Shown here one piece after another: positions 44,685 through 56,918 of a stretch of DNA of 64,000 bases. The notes under the pieces were generated by a model. The model saw only the letters and a list, made by a program, of their open reading frames with translations, did not search any database and was not told the DNA's origin. Position 1 is the first letter of the stretch; each line of letters begins with the position of its first letter. Made by a program: the position numbers and the translations under genes. The stretch is taken from NCBI GenBank assembly GCA_963978545.1, contig OZ021730.1, positions 6,269,796 through 6,333,795 of the forward strand, read 5' to 3'. This stretch comes from Linyphia triangularis (Eukaryota; Arthropoda; Arachnida; Araneae; Linyphiidae).

Positions 44685-46228
44685 GAATAATCAGTAAGAA
44701 TAATCTTTTGATAAAAAGGAGGACTGATAAAACAGGAAATGAGAGGTTTTTGCTGCTTGTTCCAGAAAAATTTAAAGAACGTTTAAAGGCTCTATGCCAT
44801 GAGGGTACATCAGGTCATTTAGGAGTTACAAAGACCAAAGATATTCTTTCCAGATATTTTTTTTGGCCTAACTGTTATAAAGACATTGAAGACTACGTTC
44901 GCAGCTGTGATAAGTGCCAGCGTGTAGGGAAGCCAAATGACAGAAAGAAGGCTCCTATGAAATTAGTTCCAGTTATACAAGAAGTTTTCTCCAAAATTAA
45001 TGTTGATGCGGTTGGACCCCTTCCAGTATCCACAGGTGGAAAACGTTACCTAATCACTGCTATGTGCCTATCATCAAAGTACCCGGATGCCATTCCTGTG
45101 GCCGATATCACTTCTACATCAGTAATTGATGCTTTGATGCAAATTTTCAGTAGAATGGGGTTTCCTAAACAACTTCAATGTGATCAAGGGACTTCATTTA
45201 TGAGTGAACTTACCACAACCTTTCTAGAAAACACTGGGATTAAAGTGGTACACAGTTCAGTGTATCACCCACAGAGCAATCCTGTCGAAAGATTCCATAG
45301 AACAATCAAACGAATTCTAAGAGTTTTGTGCCTTGAAGCCGAAGCAGATTGGGAACAGGTGATCTGTCCTGCACTCTTTGCTCTTCGAACTGTAACACAT
45401 GCAGCTACAGGATTTACTCCTGCTGAACTCATTCATGGAAAAAACTTACGAACACTGTTAACCTTACTGTTCGAACACTGGATGGATCCTGAAGAGGAAG
45501 AGAGCCCTGTGACTGAATATGTATTTTCTTTAATCAACAGATTGAAGCAATGTCAAGAAGTAGCAGTAGAAAACATGGAAGCTGTACAGCTCAAGAACAA
45601 GACATGGTATGATAAAAGAGCAATCAAGAGGGAATTTCAAGAAGGGGATTTGGTTCTCGTAGTGTCCACTTCCAAGGCAAACAAGATCGCTCCTCATTGG
45701 CCTGGTCCAGGAACTATTTCAGGAAAAATTTCTGAAACAAACTACCTTGTAGAATTACATGGAAAGAAAGATGAAACTCAAATTCATCAAGTGGGAGTTG
45801 CTGGTTACTATAGCCGCAATATTCCTATGTTTTCAGTTATAGCTGCACCTTTGACTGATGCACTTAAGGGAAAAGTAAGAAAACGGGAGATCATCTGGAC
45901 TCCTGAATGTTACAAAGCGCTAAAAAAATTGAATTATTATTATTTGGATGGACAGAAATTTGTGGTGCAAACTGATCATAACCCATTAACATGGTTACGA
46001 ACAAATGCTAGTTCAAATTCACGTTTAATGCGTTGGGCCTTAGCACTTCAACCATTTAATTTTAATGTCTTTCACCGAGCAGGCAAACTAAACAAAAATG
46101 CTAATCCGAGTAGTTTTAAATTAAACGTATTCCTTTTATTAGTTTTTTTTTTGTACATTTGGTTTATTGATCATATTTATATTTTTACATATTCTTTATG
46201 CTATTATGATTATGTTCCTTTGTTGTAA
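44681..46228 (+). pseudogene. Integrase joined to remnants of RT connection and RNase H
   Basis: The frame is open from 44681 without an ATG, in a different frame from gag. The integrase has an HHCC zinc domain (H31, H37, C67, C70, counting from 44708) and a DDE core (D100 in INVDAVGP, D159 in CDQGTS, E194 in NPVERF; 34 residues between the last two), followed by a C-terminal chromatin-side domain. At about 45791 the sequence jumps into GVAGYYSRNIPMFS, the RT connection. At about 45930 it jumps again into RNase H-like VQTDHNPLTWLR. The fingers, palm and YxDD site are absent. The joins are in frame, so a fusion product could in principle be made. Confidence 0.85.
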
Positions 46229-46275
46229 ATATATTTCAAACTTTTCTCCCTTTTTCTCTTAGAGAAAAGTTTTCT

Positions 46276-46296
46276 GTGAGGGGAGGAATTAATAGC
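46276..46296 (+). promoter_or_regulatory. Candidate polypurine tract
   Basis: GAGGGGAGGAATTAATAG lies directly before the 3' LTR, the expected place for the plus-strand primer. The purine run ends about nine bases short of the LTR. Confidence 0.5.
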
Positions 46297-46517
46297 TGTA
46301 ACGTATTGTAACTGTTAATTGCTGTTGTAAAATATAGAGGGCGCCACAAAACAGTTATTTGAAGATTGTATTTTTTATGTTGTTTTTTGATTAGTCTCCT
46401 ATGAGAGACGAGACGATGCAGAAATGGAATACTAACACCTGCTCCTTGTGAAGTTCTTAAAATAAATGTGTTTTGTTTTCGTTCAAAATGAAATTTTTAC
46501 TCGACCACGATACCACA
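46297..46517 (+). repeat. 3' LTR
   Basis: 221 bp, TGTAACG to CCACA, essentially identical to the 5' LTR. AATAAA occurs in the same position. It is followed by the TTAT target duplication. Confidence 0.93.
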
Positions 46518-49070
46518 TTATAAAGAAATATTTCCCCCAATCAAAATAATTATTTTTCGATATAACTTTGCCACCAACTAATATAATGTAAATGCCCCGT
46601 GGAAAATTGTCGATGTATAATACTTAAAAAATATGCATTTAACAAAATGTATATTGAAAATTTATTTCGATGTATTTGAATGCAAATAAATATAACGAAC
46701 AACAAAATCCTACTTAAAATGAATTTTAACACGTTTAAAACGAATTATTGTATTTAAAAAAAAAAAAAATTAGATTTTTCGGTTGTATTTCAAAAAAAAA
46801 AAAAAAAAAAAAAAAAAATCCATCTATTTCTTATATGTACTTTTTTCAAACCCATCCTAGGAATAATGATTGAAAAGCCAGGAATATTCTCTACAACAGT
46901 GGCGACTCGTGGGGTGCAACAAGTACAGCCTTGCTGCATCTATATTCGTTTAAAATTAAAGTTTACTAATTACTAGTCAACTGATTATTTATTTTACTAA
47001 TTTCCTTAAATATAGATTAGTATATTCCTTCTAAATTATTCAATCTTGGAAAACGAACTAATGTTTTCCTAAGGAAGACAAGTTTCAATGCAGTCAACCA
47101 CTGTAACTACATCATGCCATTCCAAACAAACGAAATACGAATTCTCTGTGAAAGTCCATAAAAAACAAACAAAAAACATTGGTCAGAGTCGACCCCTATT
47201 TCCCCCACACTATTTCTTAGAAAGGGGAAGCGATTCTCCTTCCCCTCACCATTCGGACACTTGACGGAAATAGGGGAAACGAACCGCTTCGGGGTGGTGG
47301 GGTTTACCATACTATGATGTTAATCGCCCAAGTGAAAATCAGTGCCATCTATGAGGAAAAGGTGCAAATGACCTTGGTGCCAATCTACCTTAAGAATAAA
47401 GACCGCTTTCGTGTTTTAGAAGAATTCGTGTAATCGAGGTTTGACAGTATTTATCTGGCTTGCTAAAAATAATTATCTCCGCGATGGGAAAACACGACTC
47501 TGGAAGTCTCGGGGAATTTTTTTCTGAAAATGAGTATAAACCCTGATAACAAACCAGATGTAAACTAACATGGACTTTGCATGTTTTTGCTATAATTGCT
47601 GTTTTTAATCTGCTTCGACAAAGATACTAATTGGAACAAAAAATTGGGGTTTTGGATATCGAGTTATAAGCATGCTCACTTTTTCCGATTTCACCCCTTT
47701 ATAAAACATCTATTTCTTATTAGATTTTAAGATAATTTATCCTACTATATTTTAGTCCTCTAGTTCCTTAATTTTACGTCTTTTAAAGTTGTGTTTAAAA
47801 TATAAAACGGTACTATGAAAATATGAACGGATTGAACCATTTCAAACAAAAAAAATACTCTTGTTTTTCCAAACCAACAATATCAATTTATTAAAATCAT
47901 GTCGTAACAAAGTGGTAGATTCTAAGAATTTAGATTAGAGAAAGTATGTCAGCCCAAAATTTTTTTAGAAGCACACTAGTAAGTAATTAAATTGTTTAAA
48001 TAATTTAACACTATTTTTATTGCATTGCAACTGAAGTCAAAATTGGGATTTCTTGCACAACAGTCAATTCCCGCAAATTTTTTATTATTATTATTATTGT
48101 TTTTCCATTCTAAACGTTTTAAAAAGGTCGTAAACAAAAAAATTTCTGCACAATGCGCTTTTTAAAAAAAAATTTGCAATCAAATTTCCCCTGTTACACT
48201 TTGGCGAGAAAACGATTCATTCGGTTAGAATTGAATGTGACGTCAAGACTTTCCAAACATCTTGGCTTGATTATTGATCTCGAATTTAGTTCTGAAGATG
48301 AATACAGCCAGGATTCTAAAAGCTGTTTGGATGCATTAAATAATCCAGTGGTCAAAACCAGTGCAGGATTACTTCACCTAATTTTTTTAGCGCGTCTTTT
48401 CTAAGAGCAAAGGGCTATTGTGCCTAGGGTTTGCATTACCGGTAATTATGTCTTCTGAAATAACTGAAAAATTTCGACAGCAAATGCCGGTAATTTATTT
48501 CATAATTACTCACTGTTAAAAATTTCAGTTCAACGTTGAACCAAATTTTGATGCAACTTCAAGGGCGGCAGGCAGTTGCGTCACTTTTTGTTCAAACCTC
48601 CACCAACGAAAGACAACAACGGCGAAGGTTTTACGAAAAATTGGGTCAACCTCAGATCACCGCAACCATAACTGATCGTCACTCGAAATCTACCACAACA
48701 AACAAGATCCAACGCAGTTCGCAGTATTTACAAGAGAATATTTAATGCATTAATCTAATGTCATGATGCAATCTGACATTCCTACTATTTTGCATGAGGA
48801 GTTAAAATACTGCACTTGTTACACATCACCCAGGTAAAGCTGCGTTGCCCAATATTTGCATATCGAATCGAAGGAGGGATTCTCTAATGGAAAATTTGCT
48901 CCAATTGTAATCTCTGAGATATTGGTAGCAAATAGAACAGTCAGAAGTGGGGATGTATTCAATCAATGGAAAGATTGGAGAGATCTGGGATCGGATGATG
49001 AAGGTACTCGAGATCGGTTTTTCCATAGAAAAAGAACAACAGGAGTTGTTTTTAACTGAATATCTCAGAA
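46518..49070. other. Non-coding stretch with repeat fragments
   Basis: An A run lies at 46787-46819. A single hAT-type end CAGTGGCGACTCGTGGGG at 46897 resembles the MITE at 33587 but has no certain partner. Short ORFs at 47107-47310, 48536-48745 and 48856-49059 show no domain. An I-clade LINE fragment is listed separately. Confidence 0.45.
48309..48365 (+). pseudogene. I-clade LINE RNase H fragment
   Basis: About 19 codons reading SQDSKSCLDALNNPVVKT match the third RNase H motif of the LINE at 38137-39411 (SDSKSCLDALSNPLNQT). The rest of the element is gone or unrecognisable. Confidence 0.6.
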
Positions 49071-49731
49071 TAGAGGTCGGAAATATCCATCAAAATAAAT
49101 ATCGATAATATATCGTTGCATAGATAAAAATATCGATATATCGATACATGATTTTTTATTTGATTTTCAATTTTGCCAGAAGCGAAGTTTTTCGGAGCAA
49201 ATTTCTACTTTTCATAAATTCATGCCCAAATTGTTTTAATAAATAAATTATAAAAATTGTTTTAGTGAATAAATTATATTATCAATCAGAAGAAATAAAA
49301 AACATCAGGATGTCAATGCATAAATTCGTATTTATTTTTAAAGAAGAAATTTTGGAAAAGTAGTTTACCGCATTTTTTGCTGATAGAGATGTTTTTAATA
49401 TTTAAAATTAGATGCAAATTCCAGGCACACGTTGGCAACAGAAACGGCCCTACGTTAATGACTACTAATAAATGATCTTATCTTTCCATTACATTATATT
49501 TTCTTTTTGGTTAGGGTGCCTTTTTAACTGTCTCTCAGTCAAGTTCAAACTTTAGTTTTGAAAAGGGAATAAAGAAAATCGAAAAAACACATGGAACTAC
49601 AAAACGATAATCAAAAAACTAAAAATGTTTGAAAATATCGATATATCTGTGACTTGTATCGATATTTTATTTATCGATATTTTTTTTTAATTATCGATAA
49701 AATAATCGTATCGATATATAGCCGACCTCTA
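49071..49731. mobile_element. hAT MITE with TAGAGGTCGG ends
   Basis: TAGAGGTCGG on the left and CCGACCTCTA on the right are inverted. Flanks TCTCAGAA (49063-49070) and GCTCAGAA (49732-49739) match at 7 of 8. Both subterminal regions are dense in ATCGATAT words. There is no ORF. Confidence 0.87.
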
Positions 49732-50337
49732 GCTCAGAAGAGCGGCGCCCCAAGAATGAGATGATACCCGATTTAGTTTGCTAATCCCAGAAACTATAGT
49801 AAGTGGATTTACCTTTTTTCCTCTATGCTCAGCCGGTAGTTTAATTACATAACTGTGTCAATGTCTGAAGTTAATAGCTATGTTCAGAAATAATTGAATT
49901 TACCTACTTGCAAGAATTGTTATTGTTTCGTCTTGTTTTATTATTAATACTTTGAATGCATGACAGTAAATTAAAGTTGCTATCATTTGAGGAATATATC
50001 AGTGAATTCATAGTGTATTTGAATAAACAGGTAGATTGATTTGCCCGACTGGTTATTTGGTTTGAATCTTTGAATTGATACTTAAAGTTTAACTTTGATT
50101 TATCTTGTGTTGGTAATGTATTATACTAACTTCTTACGGCTCAACGTTTTGTACTCAAATTACACTAAAGATCACGTCATATCAAAGTAAGTAAAGTGCT
50201 TTATTTTACGTATATGGAAAATATTGTTTGCTTTCTGTAAATTATTTATGACTGCAGAAGCTTATTTGCTCTGTGTCCAGTTAGGCTTAAGTGATGTTGA
50301 CAAAGTTGGTAGCAATGCGTTACCAGTGAAACACTAA
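49732..50337. other. AT-rich non-coding stretch
   Basis: Nothing was recognised. Confidence 0.5.
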
Positions 50338-50399
50338 GGGCCTTATTATACAGAGCCACTCGAGTGGCTAACGCGCGCGTTCGCGTTAGACGCCCGGGC

Positions 50400-53300
50400 T
50401 AACGACTGCAGTGGCGCATCCACGCTTTTGCAGTGGCCAGGTCTAGCGTCCGTGTTTGTTATGATTTCGTTCCCCTTTCTGTATTCAAAGTGTTTGGGTT
50501 AAGTGAGGATGATGAATTGCGCATGCTTATCTTATTAAGAAATGAAGAAAGAATAGAACTTTAGGAGTGCGTCCCTTCTTATCAAGAAGGTCCTCAAAAG
50601 GTTATTTCATACTCTTCATGACGATTTAAGAGAATGCGACAACAAGTTTTTTTCTGTGTAAATGATTTTAATTTGTATGTTATAATTTTTTAGATGTTAC
50701 TTGACTTACTACAAGCACATTACTTACTGTAACTGTAACGCGTCAAAGTTGTCCATTAGTTGGAATAATAAGTTAATATTGTCAGTTATTTTTTTCTAAG
50801 AGTATTGGTGTACTTAGCAGTTGAGTAAATTAATTAAAAAAAACTTACGACAGTCTTTTGTCAAACTTATATAATTAATATACACTGATTTGAAATTAAA
50901 CGAAATTTATCCATTTTGTAGAAAATTCAAGGAAATTGATCACCACACCACACTATGTAGTAGAAGCACTTATTGGAACTGCACAACCTACATGCATTAG
51001 CGATACGCGGCCATGAGTGCCGGCTGAATTATTTTCACGGGATTGTTAATGATCTCTACAGGGAATGCAAGGGGGTTATTTTTTTATTTTTTTACTTTCA
51101 ATTACCCATATGTAATACATAGGGCAATAAAAGTGTAGTGTTCGCTAATAAAAAAAAAAAATATATCGATTTTTTTTTCCGTATTTCTCCACGTTTTGGA
51201 ACATTCTGATCTCAAAAAAGTGATCTGGAAAAAATTTCTGTCTGTGAGTACGTGGTCAGCATAAACTCTCGACGGTGTTCAAATTTGGTGTGAGGGTTGG
51301 TGATGGTCCAAGGACCTACCATTAAGATTTTCGACAAAATTACGCATGCGCATAAGGTAGCTGCCATTGAAAAAAATCATGTTTTTCAATGATTGCTAAA
51401 GAGCCGCTCAAAAGATTTTGTTCAAAATCTCAGTGGTAATGCCTCTTAATGTGTTCTAAACCTTTCCACATCCAAAATTTCATTAAAAATGCTTTAATGG
51501 CGTAAAAAGTTGAAAAACGAATACCTTCAACATAAAATTCTCTTTCCTTGAGCATAGCTCATCGACGATCGTTGTTTCTCCTCTGCGCAGTTTCACTTAT
51601 AAGAAAGGATAACATAAGAATTATAGAAATACATATTGCCAGAATGGTGTTTTTTTTTTGTTTTTTTTTTTTAAAAAAAGATGCGTATAAGAATTATCGC
51701 AACACAAAAATATCACCAAACTGGCCATATTTTCTCAATAAATGATAAAAATATAAAAATGATAAATGACACAAATCCACATCAGTAATATAGTGTAATT
51801 GAAAGTTGTACGATGTGCCACAACCCTAGTTTTTTGCTTTAACTTTGATTTTTCAGTTGGATGTTTAAATGAAATTTTAATTAATCGTTTTGTATTAAAT
51901 TTCTGTTCCATTGAATATTTTAAAACCTATAGCATACTTTTATTTTCAGTTACTCGTACCACTTTTCTCCACATCATTTTAAAATTTCGAAAACCGGGGG
52001 AGGGGGGGGGGCACTCTTTTGTACCTCCTTGGCGACGCCCATGAATACGGTTTTTCCCCTCCCCCTTCCTTTCTCTTCAAATTGCTTATTATGCCTTATA
52101 TTATTTTAATTATCTTTTTATTTTAGCATTACATTCCCCTTTTATTATGTCAATATGAAATGTAAAACATTTTTTCCTCAACTTGTTGCATTTATCGTCA
52201 AATAGCTTATACTAAACAAAAATAAATGTGTTTTTTATTACAAAACTAAACTTCAGTTAGTCATTTGCACGTTTAGTAAAAATGGAACATGATTATTCGA
52301 AAACGTGGTATGTTTGACGCACAAACGGGAAAAATTATACTTGATTCACCTGTTTTAAAAAATCATCATTCCATATTAAACAAAAAGTCACAATGATATA
52401 TTTCTGACTCAAGCAGAAGCAGAAGTTGATCCCACAAAATAAAAATATGTGGTACCGAATGATTTCTCGTTTCCTTCAAACAAAAATATGCTATCAATGT
52501 GCCATGCATTTTTATATTTAATTTCATTTAGCAGCTGTCACCGACTTGCTTACAAACAGGATTTTTGAATACTATTTGACGATTTCAATTATCTTGAAGT
52601 TATCTATGGTTATAATTATGTTCGCAGGCCATCAAAGTAGGTAGAGGGAAAGTGTAGGTGAGGACTCTTTCTCTCCCCTTAGATTGATGAACTGCAGACT
52701 TCTAGTATAGAATTTCCGATTCGTCAAACCCAGTTTGAACAGCCTTCCAATATTTTCAATATAGTTGTTCTACACATTTTTTTATGCCCCATTTTTAGTT
52801 TTTTCATTCAATTCGGTTTCCTTCTGAATCGGAATAAAAAAGAATGCAATAAAATTTCGACTCTTCAACTTTCTAAAACTTAAAGACCTAGACTCTTCCC
52901 TCCCCCACCTCGCTAGCGTCGGTCCTGCATATGTACAATACTTATATGCAATGCACATGTGCAAAACCTATTTGCAATACATACAGGTATTACCTATTTG
53001 CAATACATCATGTTATACAAATGTGCAATACGCAAGTGCAAATACATGCAATATTACATAAAAACAATATAGCCTCTATAAAAGCTTTTTTCTACAACGT
53101 AATGCAACATTTCAATTTATATCAGCTTTTTATTCAATTTTTAAACAGCTATACAGCCCAATTTTTAAACAGCTATACAGCCCAATAATATTGCCAAGAG
53201 AAAAATAATCGTCACATACAATTGTTTCTTACTAAATTTTGACAATCGATTGTCTTATTTAGCATGAAACAATCGATAGTTTGCCCTTTTTCGATATTAT

Positions 53301-54257
53301 CGATTTTTCACTCGATTGTTCATCTGAACAATCGTTTGAACTATAGATATCAAAATAATCAATGTTCAAGGAACACTTGACACAGGGCCTGACCATGACA
53401 AGTTGAGACCCAAGGCCGGGACACTTTCAGGGGCCTCTTTTTCAAAAGCGAGATTTGTTGGAAATTTGCTTAACAAAAAGTCAAATGGAGTAATATTAAA
53501 AATAGAAAAAGTTGATAAAGTAAGGTTAATATCGCATTCTAAATTTTTTTTATCACAAATAAAGAAACAAATTTCAAACAATCAAATTTATAGATCAAAA
53601 GAGGAAAAACTTTGTTATATATAGCATTGCATTTCACTATCACAATGTATAGTAATATAAATGACAACAATATCTGCAGCATTATTCACAATTTCAGAGT
53701 GAATATTCGAAGAGTTCGAAAAGCTGATCTCACAATAAATTCGTCAAGACTTTCTTTAAATTTTTTTCTCTATCTTTCAAGAAGTCTTGTTTTTAAATCC
53801 TTTATACTAACTTCGACTTTGTGTGTTAGTTTGTTTGTCAATGAAAGCGGAATTTGCGGCTGTCTAATCAACCCCCTTACCATCATCCAATCAGGTTTAA
53901 ACTTGGCAGATAGGTTCGATGTCGATGGCAATGCATTCTATCAAATTTTGAGGTTGTTACTGTCACTCAAAGGTCGCTTTTACGGAATACTAATTAACCA
54001 ACTTGGCGTCATCCAATCGCATTAAAATAACATTGAACCGTTCATTGTTGAAACTCTTTCTTGTTGGCAATTTTTTTTTTAATAAATAAATAATAAAATT
54101 ACTTTAAGCAGTATAAATAAATTATATTTCTATGTGAGAGCACACATTCACGTCCTTTTTTAATAAAAAAAAATTGAAACGTAGTTTGCCACTCATTTTG
54201 CTGATACAAATGCTTTCGATATCGACGCTGTGTTAATGAATACAAAAATTGACAATG
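50400..54257. other. Interior of the 6.3 kb element, largely unrecognised
   Basis: AT-rich sequence contains a G-rich patch near 51990, a patch of short direct repeats (TTTGCAATACAT and GTGCAATAC words, 52930-53050) and a 20 bp duplication near 53146-53185. The 137-residue ORF at 53612-54025 has no domain I know, though it contains two similar segments (LINPLTIIQSG and LINQLGVIQSH). Confidence 0.4.
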
Positions 54258-54612
54258 TAGAGTCATGTGGGGCAAGTGTGCGCAGCGGATAAGTGTGCGC
54301 AGGTTTCTTTTTTATAAAACCGTTGACAGTAGAGTAGGGGAACTGACTGCCTTCAGTAGTCACTACGACGTTGGACAAAAGACTAGAGTCTTGTCTGACA
54401 AGGTCACGTAGTTTCAGTAATATTAGTAAGTAAAATTTTTGGTTATAATTCTTACGATTTTTCTTAATTTTCAATTGAAATACTTTTATATTCATGTTGC
54501 GAAAATTATCATTGATTGTATCCAAGTATGCTCAATTATGTATCTAGTTTTATTAATTACATATTGAAACTTGGTAAAATGACGCAACAATACTTAATTT
54601 TAACCTAATTCT

Positions 54613-54789
54613 GCCGACCAAACGGTATAGTGGTTAGCGTGCTGGCTTCTAGACCGCGAGGTTGCGGGTTCGAGTCCCGCGTAGGCATGGGTGTTTGTAA
54701 ATGTATGTTGGCTTGTCTAATGACGAAAGTTTCGGCGCATTATAGCCCTCGTGTTGCTGACGGCGCCAGATAATCTGAATGCAACCAAC
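54613..54789 (+). mobile_element. tRNA-derived SINE nested in pogo-like element
   Basis: A complete SINE from GCCGACCAAACGG to GCAACCAAC, with canonical boxes (TGGTTAGCGTGC and GGTTCGAGTCC). It is flanked by a perfect 12 bp duplication TAACCTAATTCT (54601-54612 and 54790-54801). The perfect duplication and intact boxes suggest one of the youngest copies. Confidence 0.94.
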
Positions 54790-54930
54790 TAACCTAATTC
54801 TATTCAGGCAATTTGGGTTAAGTGTGCGCATAAGGTCGTGGGGTAAGAGTACGCATATTTCAATGCGTAATTTTACCCCGATAGTGACAGTTCTTTGTGT
54901 ATTGACAATTCGGGTTAGAATTGTACGGGA

Positions 54931-55200
54931 ACAGATTTGGCTTTAGCTGTCGTAACTGCACCATTAGATTCTCCACCAGCTGTAGATGTACGTTTTAATG
55001 CATTCACTCCACTCTCATCAATACATCCGTTTCCAAAAGCAAAAGTACAAACTAGACGGAGAAAAGGTAAAAAATCAATGATTGCTACTGACAGCCCGTT
55101 TAAATTAGAGTTAGAAAAGAAGAGTCAGGAAGAAGAAGAAAAGATAGCCACAAAAAAGCGGCGTTTAGAATTAAAACAGGAAAAATCTTGTAAAACTATT

Positions 55201-55244
<44 letters not shown>

Positions 55245-55462
55245 TTGATACTACTAAAGATAAGACTGTTAAAAGTAAGACTAGTAAAAAAAAAGAGTCT
55301 AAAGAAAATGATTATTTTTGCGCGTTGTGTGGCGAAGAATACGTTGATCCACCTATCGAAGATTGGATCCAATGTAGCTCATGTCATAGCTGGTGGCATG
55401 AACAGTGCACTCATTATCAAACAGGGAGTTTTATATGTGATATATGTACAACTGATAATTAA
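54931..55462 (+). pseudogene. Pogo-type transposase C-terminus: basic region and PHD finger
   Basis: The first part is open to 55248 (basic and Glu-rich, then a Lys run from a 30-base A tract at about 55211-55240). The finger itself, about 55309-55462, is read in a different frame from the short ORF at 55245-55475. It contains CALC, then WIQCSSC, WWHEQC and a final CDIC before TAA, giving all eight ligands of a C4HC3 PHD finger. Slippage in the A tract probably caused the frame change. PHD fingers read histone tails, but a role here is unproven. Confidence 0.8.
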
Positions 55463-56379
55463 GATTTTATTATAATTCGATAAAAATGATCTCGTGTTAA
55501 TTTACCTCGTTAGAAAAATGTTAATTACTTTAAGCTTTATTCTCGACATAAATTGATATAGATAGTATTTGTGAAAGTATATATTTAATATATAAATATT
55601 AAAAATGAAGTAAATAATGGTAAATGTTGATAAAAAATTATATTTATATCATTAAATATAGTTTAACTATATTTAACAAGCTACCGTTTAAGTTATTATA
55701 AGTGCGTACACTTATCCGCAGTGCTGCGCACATATACCCCGATATTGGGGTAAGTGTACGCATTCTGACTAAGTTTTGTTTTAATTGTTTTCTAAAATTA
55801 CCATTAAGTAAACTTTATTTCAAGTTATGTAATTGATAAATTAATAAAGTCTTTAAATAAATCAATTTTTTTCAATTTATTTCATACAAATATTATCATT
55901 TTATGATAATTAAAAAAAAAAAATGCTCACTCTTGCCCCACATGACTCTATATCCGATTTTTTAAGAACTGTATTTTTATGGGTTATATTATTTAAGATT
56001 TTAAATGAGGGTTTAATTTATTTGATTAAATACCACTCTGGGATACTAAACACACTTCAAGATTCATACAAAATGATTTTTATGTAAAAATTCTTTTATA
56101 CAGGTAATAAAAGATATTCACATAACTTTTGTGAAACAAAAGCTACAGGTTTACAGCTAATTTCGGGGACCCTTAAAATATTGGGCCCAAGGGTTAGGTC
56201 TTGTGGGCTTAGTCGATAATCAGGGTCTGACTAGATAACTGGGTCAAGGCAAGTCTATAAACAAATTTAATAAGCTTCAAAACAAACAATAGTCCTCTAC
56301 CACAGTCGCGTACGCACGCCAGAAGTAGCGAGGGTAGGCGACTGCAGTGGACAGCTCATGCCACAGACGCGACCACTAG

Positions 56380-56583
56380 CCACTGCTGTGGTTCTGTATA
56401 ATAAGCTCCATAGGATATAATGGTCCGCAACGTGCGCGTTAGAAGCTAACGCGCGCGTTCGCCACTAACCACAGACGCGACCGCTAGCCACTGCTGTGGT
56501 TCTGTATAATAAGCTCCATAGGATATAATGGTCCGCCACGTGCGCGTTAGAAGCTAACGCGCGCGTTCGCCACTCGAGTGGCT
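56380..56583. repeat. ~112 bp tandem duplication at right end of the 6.3 kb element
   Basis: The unit containing GGTTCTGTATAATAAGCTCC, then AAGCTAACGCGCGCGTT and CGCCACT occurs twice. The last copy changes to CTCGAGTGGCTCTGTATAAT at the terminus. Each unit contains an AACGCGCGCGTT palindrome. Confidence 0.85.
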
Positions 56584-56918
56584 CTGTATAATAAGGCCCT
56601 ATCGCACCCTTGCTACAAAAATGACACAACCCAAAATTCTTATTTTTTTTTAGTTAAAGTGTGTACATAATCACATATTATATGGGCTGGAAGAATGTTT
56701 AAGTCCGTTTCAAATTGAATTCAATTTGAAAACAATCTTGTGACATTCAACTAGCTTCAAGTACATGCAGTCTCTTATACTTTACACGCTTTTACACCAA
56801 ATGATGAATTTTGGATTATGTCAATTTTGTAGAAAGGATGCAATATATGTATGAATAAAAATTATTTTATTCAATGATTGCCGGCATTATCCAAAAGTTT
56901 TTAACCTTTAACTGTTGT

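Larger units (their letters stand above)
40649..46517 (+). mobile_element. Gmr1-like gypsy LTR retrotransposon, RT-deleted
   Basis: Two 221 bp LTRs (TGTAACG to TACCACA) that differ at one position I can see are flanked by TTAT (40645-40648 and 46518-46521). Between them lie a 1.95 kb leader with 178 bp repeats, gag with a SCAN-like capsid, protease, integrase, then fragments of RT connection and RNase H. Integrase before RT/RNase H is the order described for Gmr1-like gypsy elements, whose gag is related to SCAN domains. Most of RT is missing, so the copy needs an enzyme in trans. The near-identical LTRs mean a recent insertion. Confidence 0.88.
54260..55948 (+). mobile_element. Pogo/Tigger-like element, internally deleted
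   Basis: The inverted ends GAGTCATGTGGGGCAAG and CTTGCCCCACATGACTC are perfect over 17 bp and flanked by TA on both sides. Internal words of the type GGGGTAAGTGTGCGCA recur in both subterminal regions. The only coding remnant is a basic segment plus a PHD finger, as found at the C-terminus of some pogo-group transposases. The helix-turn-helix and DDE domains are missing. A SINE is nested at 54613-54789. Confidence 0.85.
50338..56599. mobile_element. 6.3 kb element with palindromic GC-rich inverted ends
   Basis: Left GGGCCTTATTATACAGAGCC and its inverse at the right end continue inward through the perfect palindrome GCCACTCGAGTGGC and AACGCGCGCGTT. The flanks are TAA on the left and TAT on the right. 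GGG-initial ends with a 3 bp target resemble PIF/Harbinger, but the target copies do not match exactly and I found no transposase in the interior. The interior holds a complete pogo-like element. The pair could instead be two related short elements enclosing unrelated DNA. Confidence 0.6.

Noticed and set aside
46897..47103. A second complete hAT MITE of the CAGTGGCG family
   Set aside because: The left end is convincing, but the only candidate right end (CCACTG at 47098-47103) is too short and the flanking 8-mers do not match.
53612..54025. 137-residue ORF as a novel gene
   Set aside because: It has two similar internal segments but no recognised domain, no nearby splice or polyadenylation context that I could support, and AT-biased codon use; left as unrecognised.
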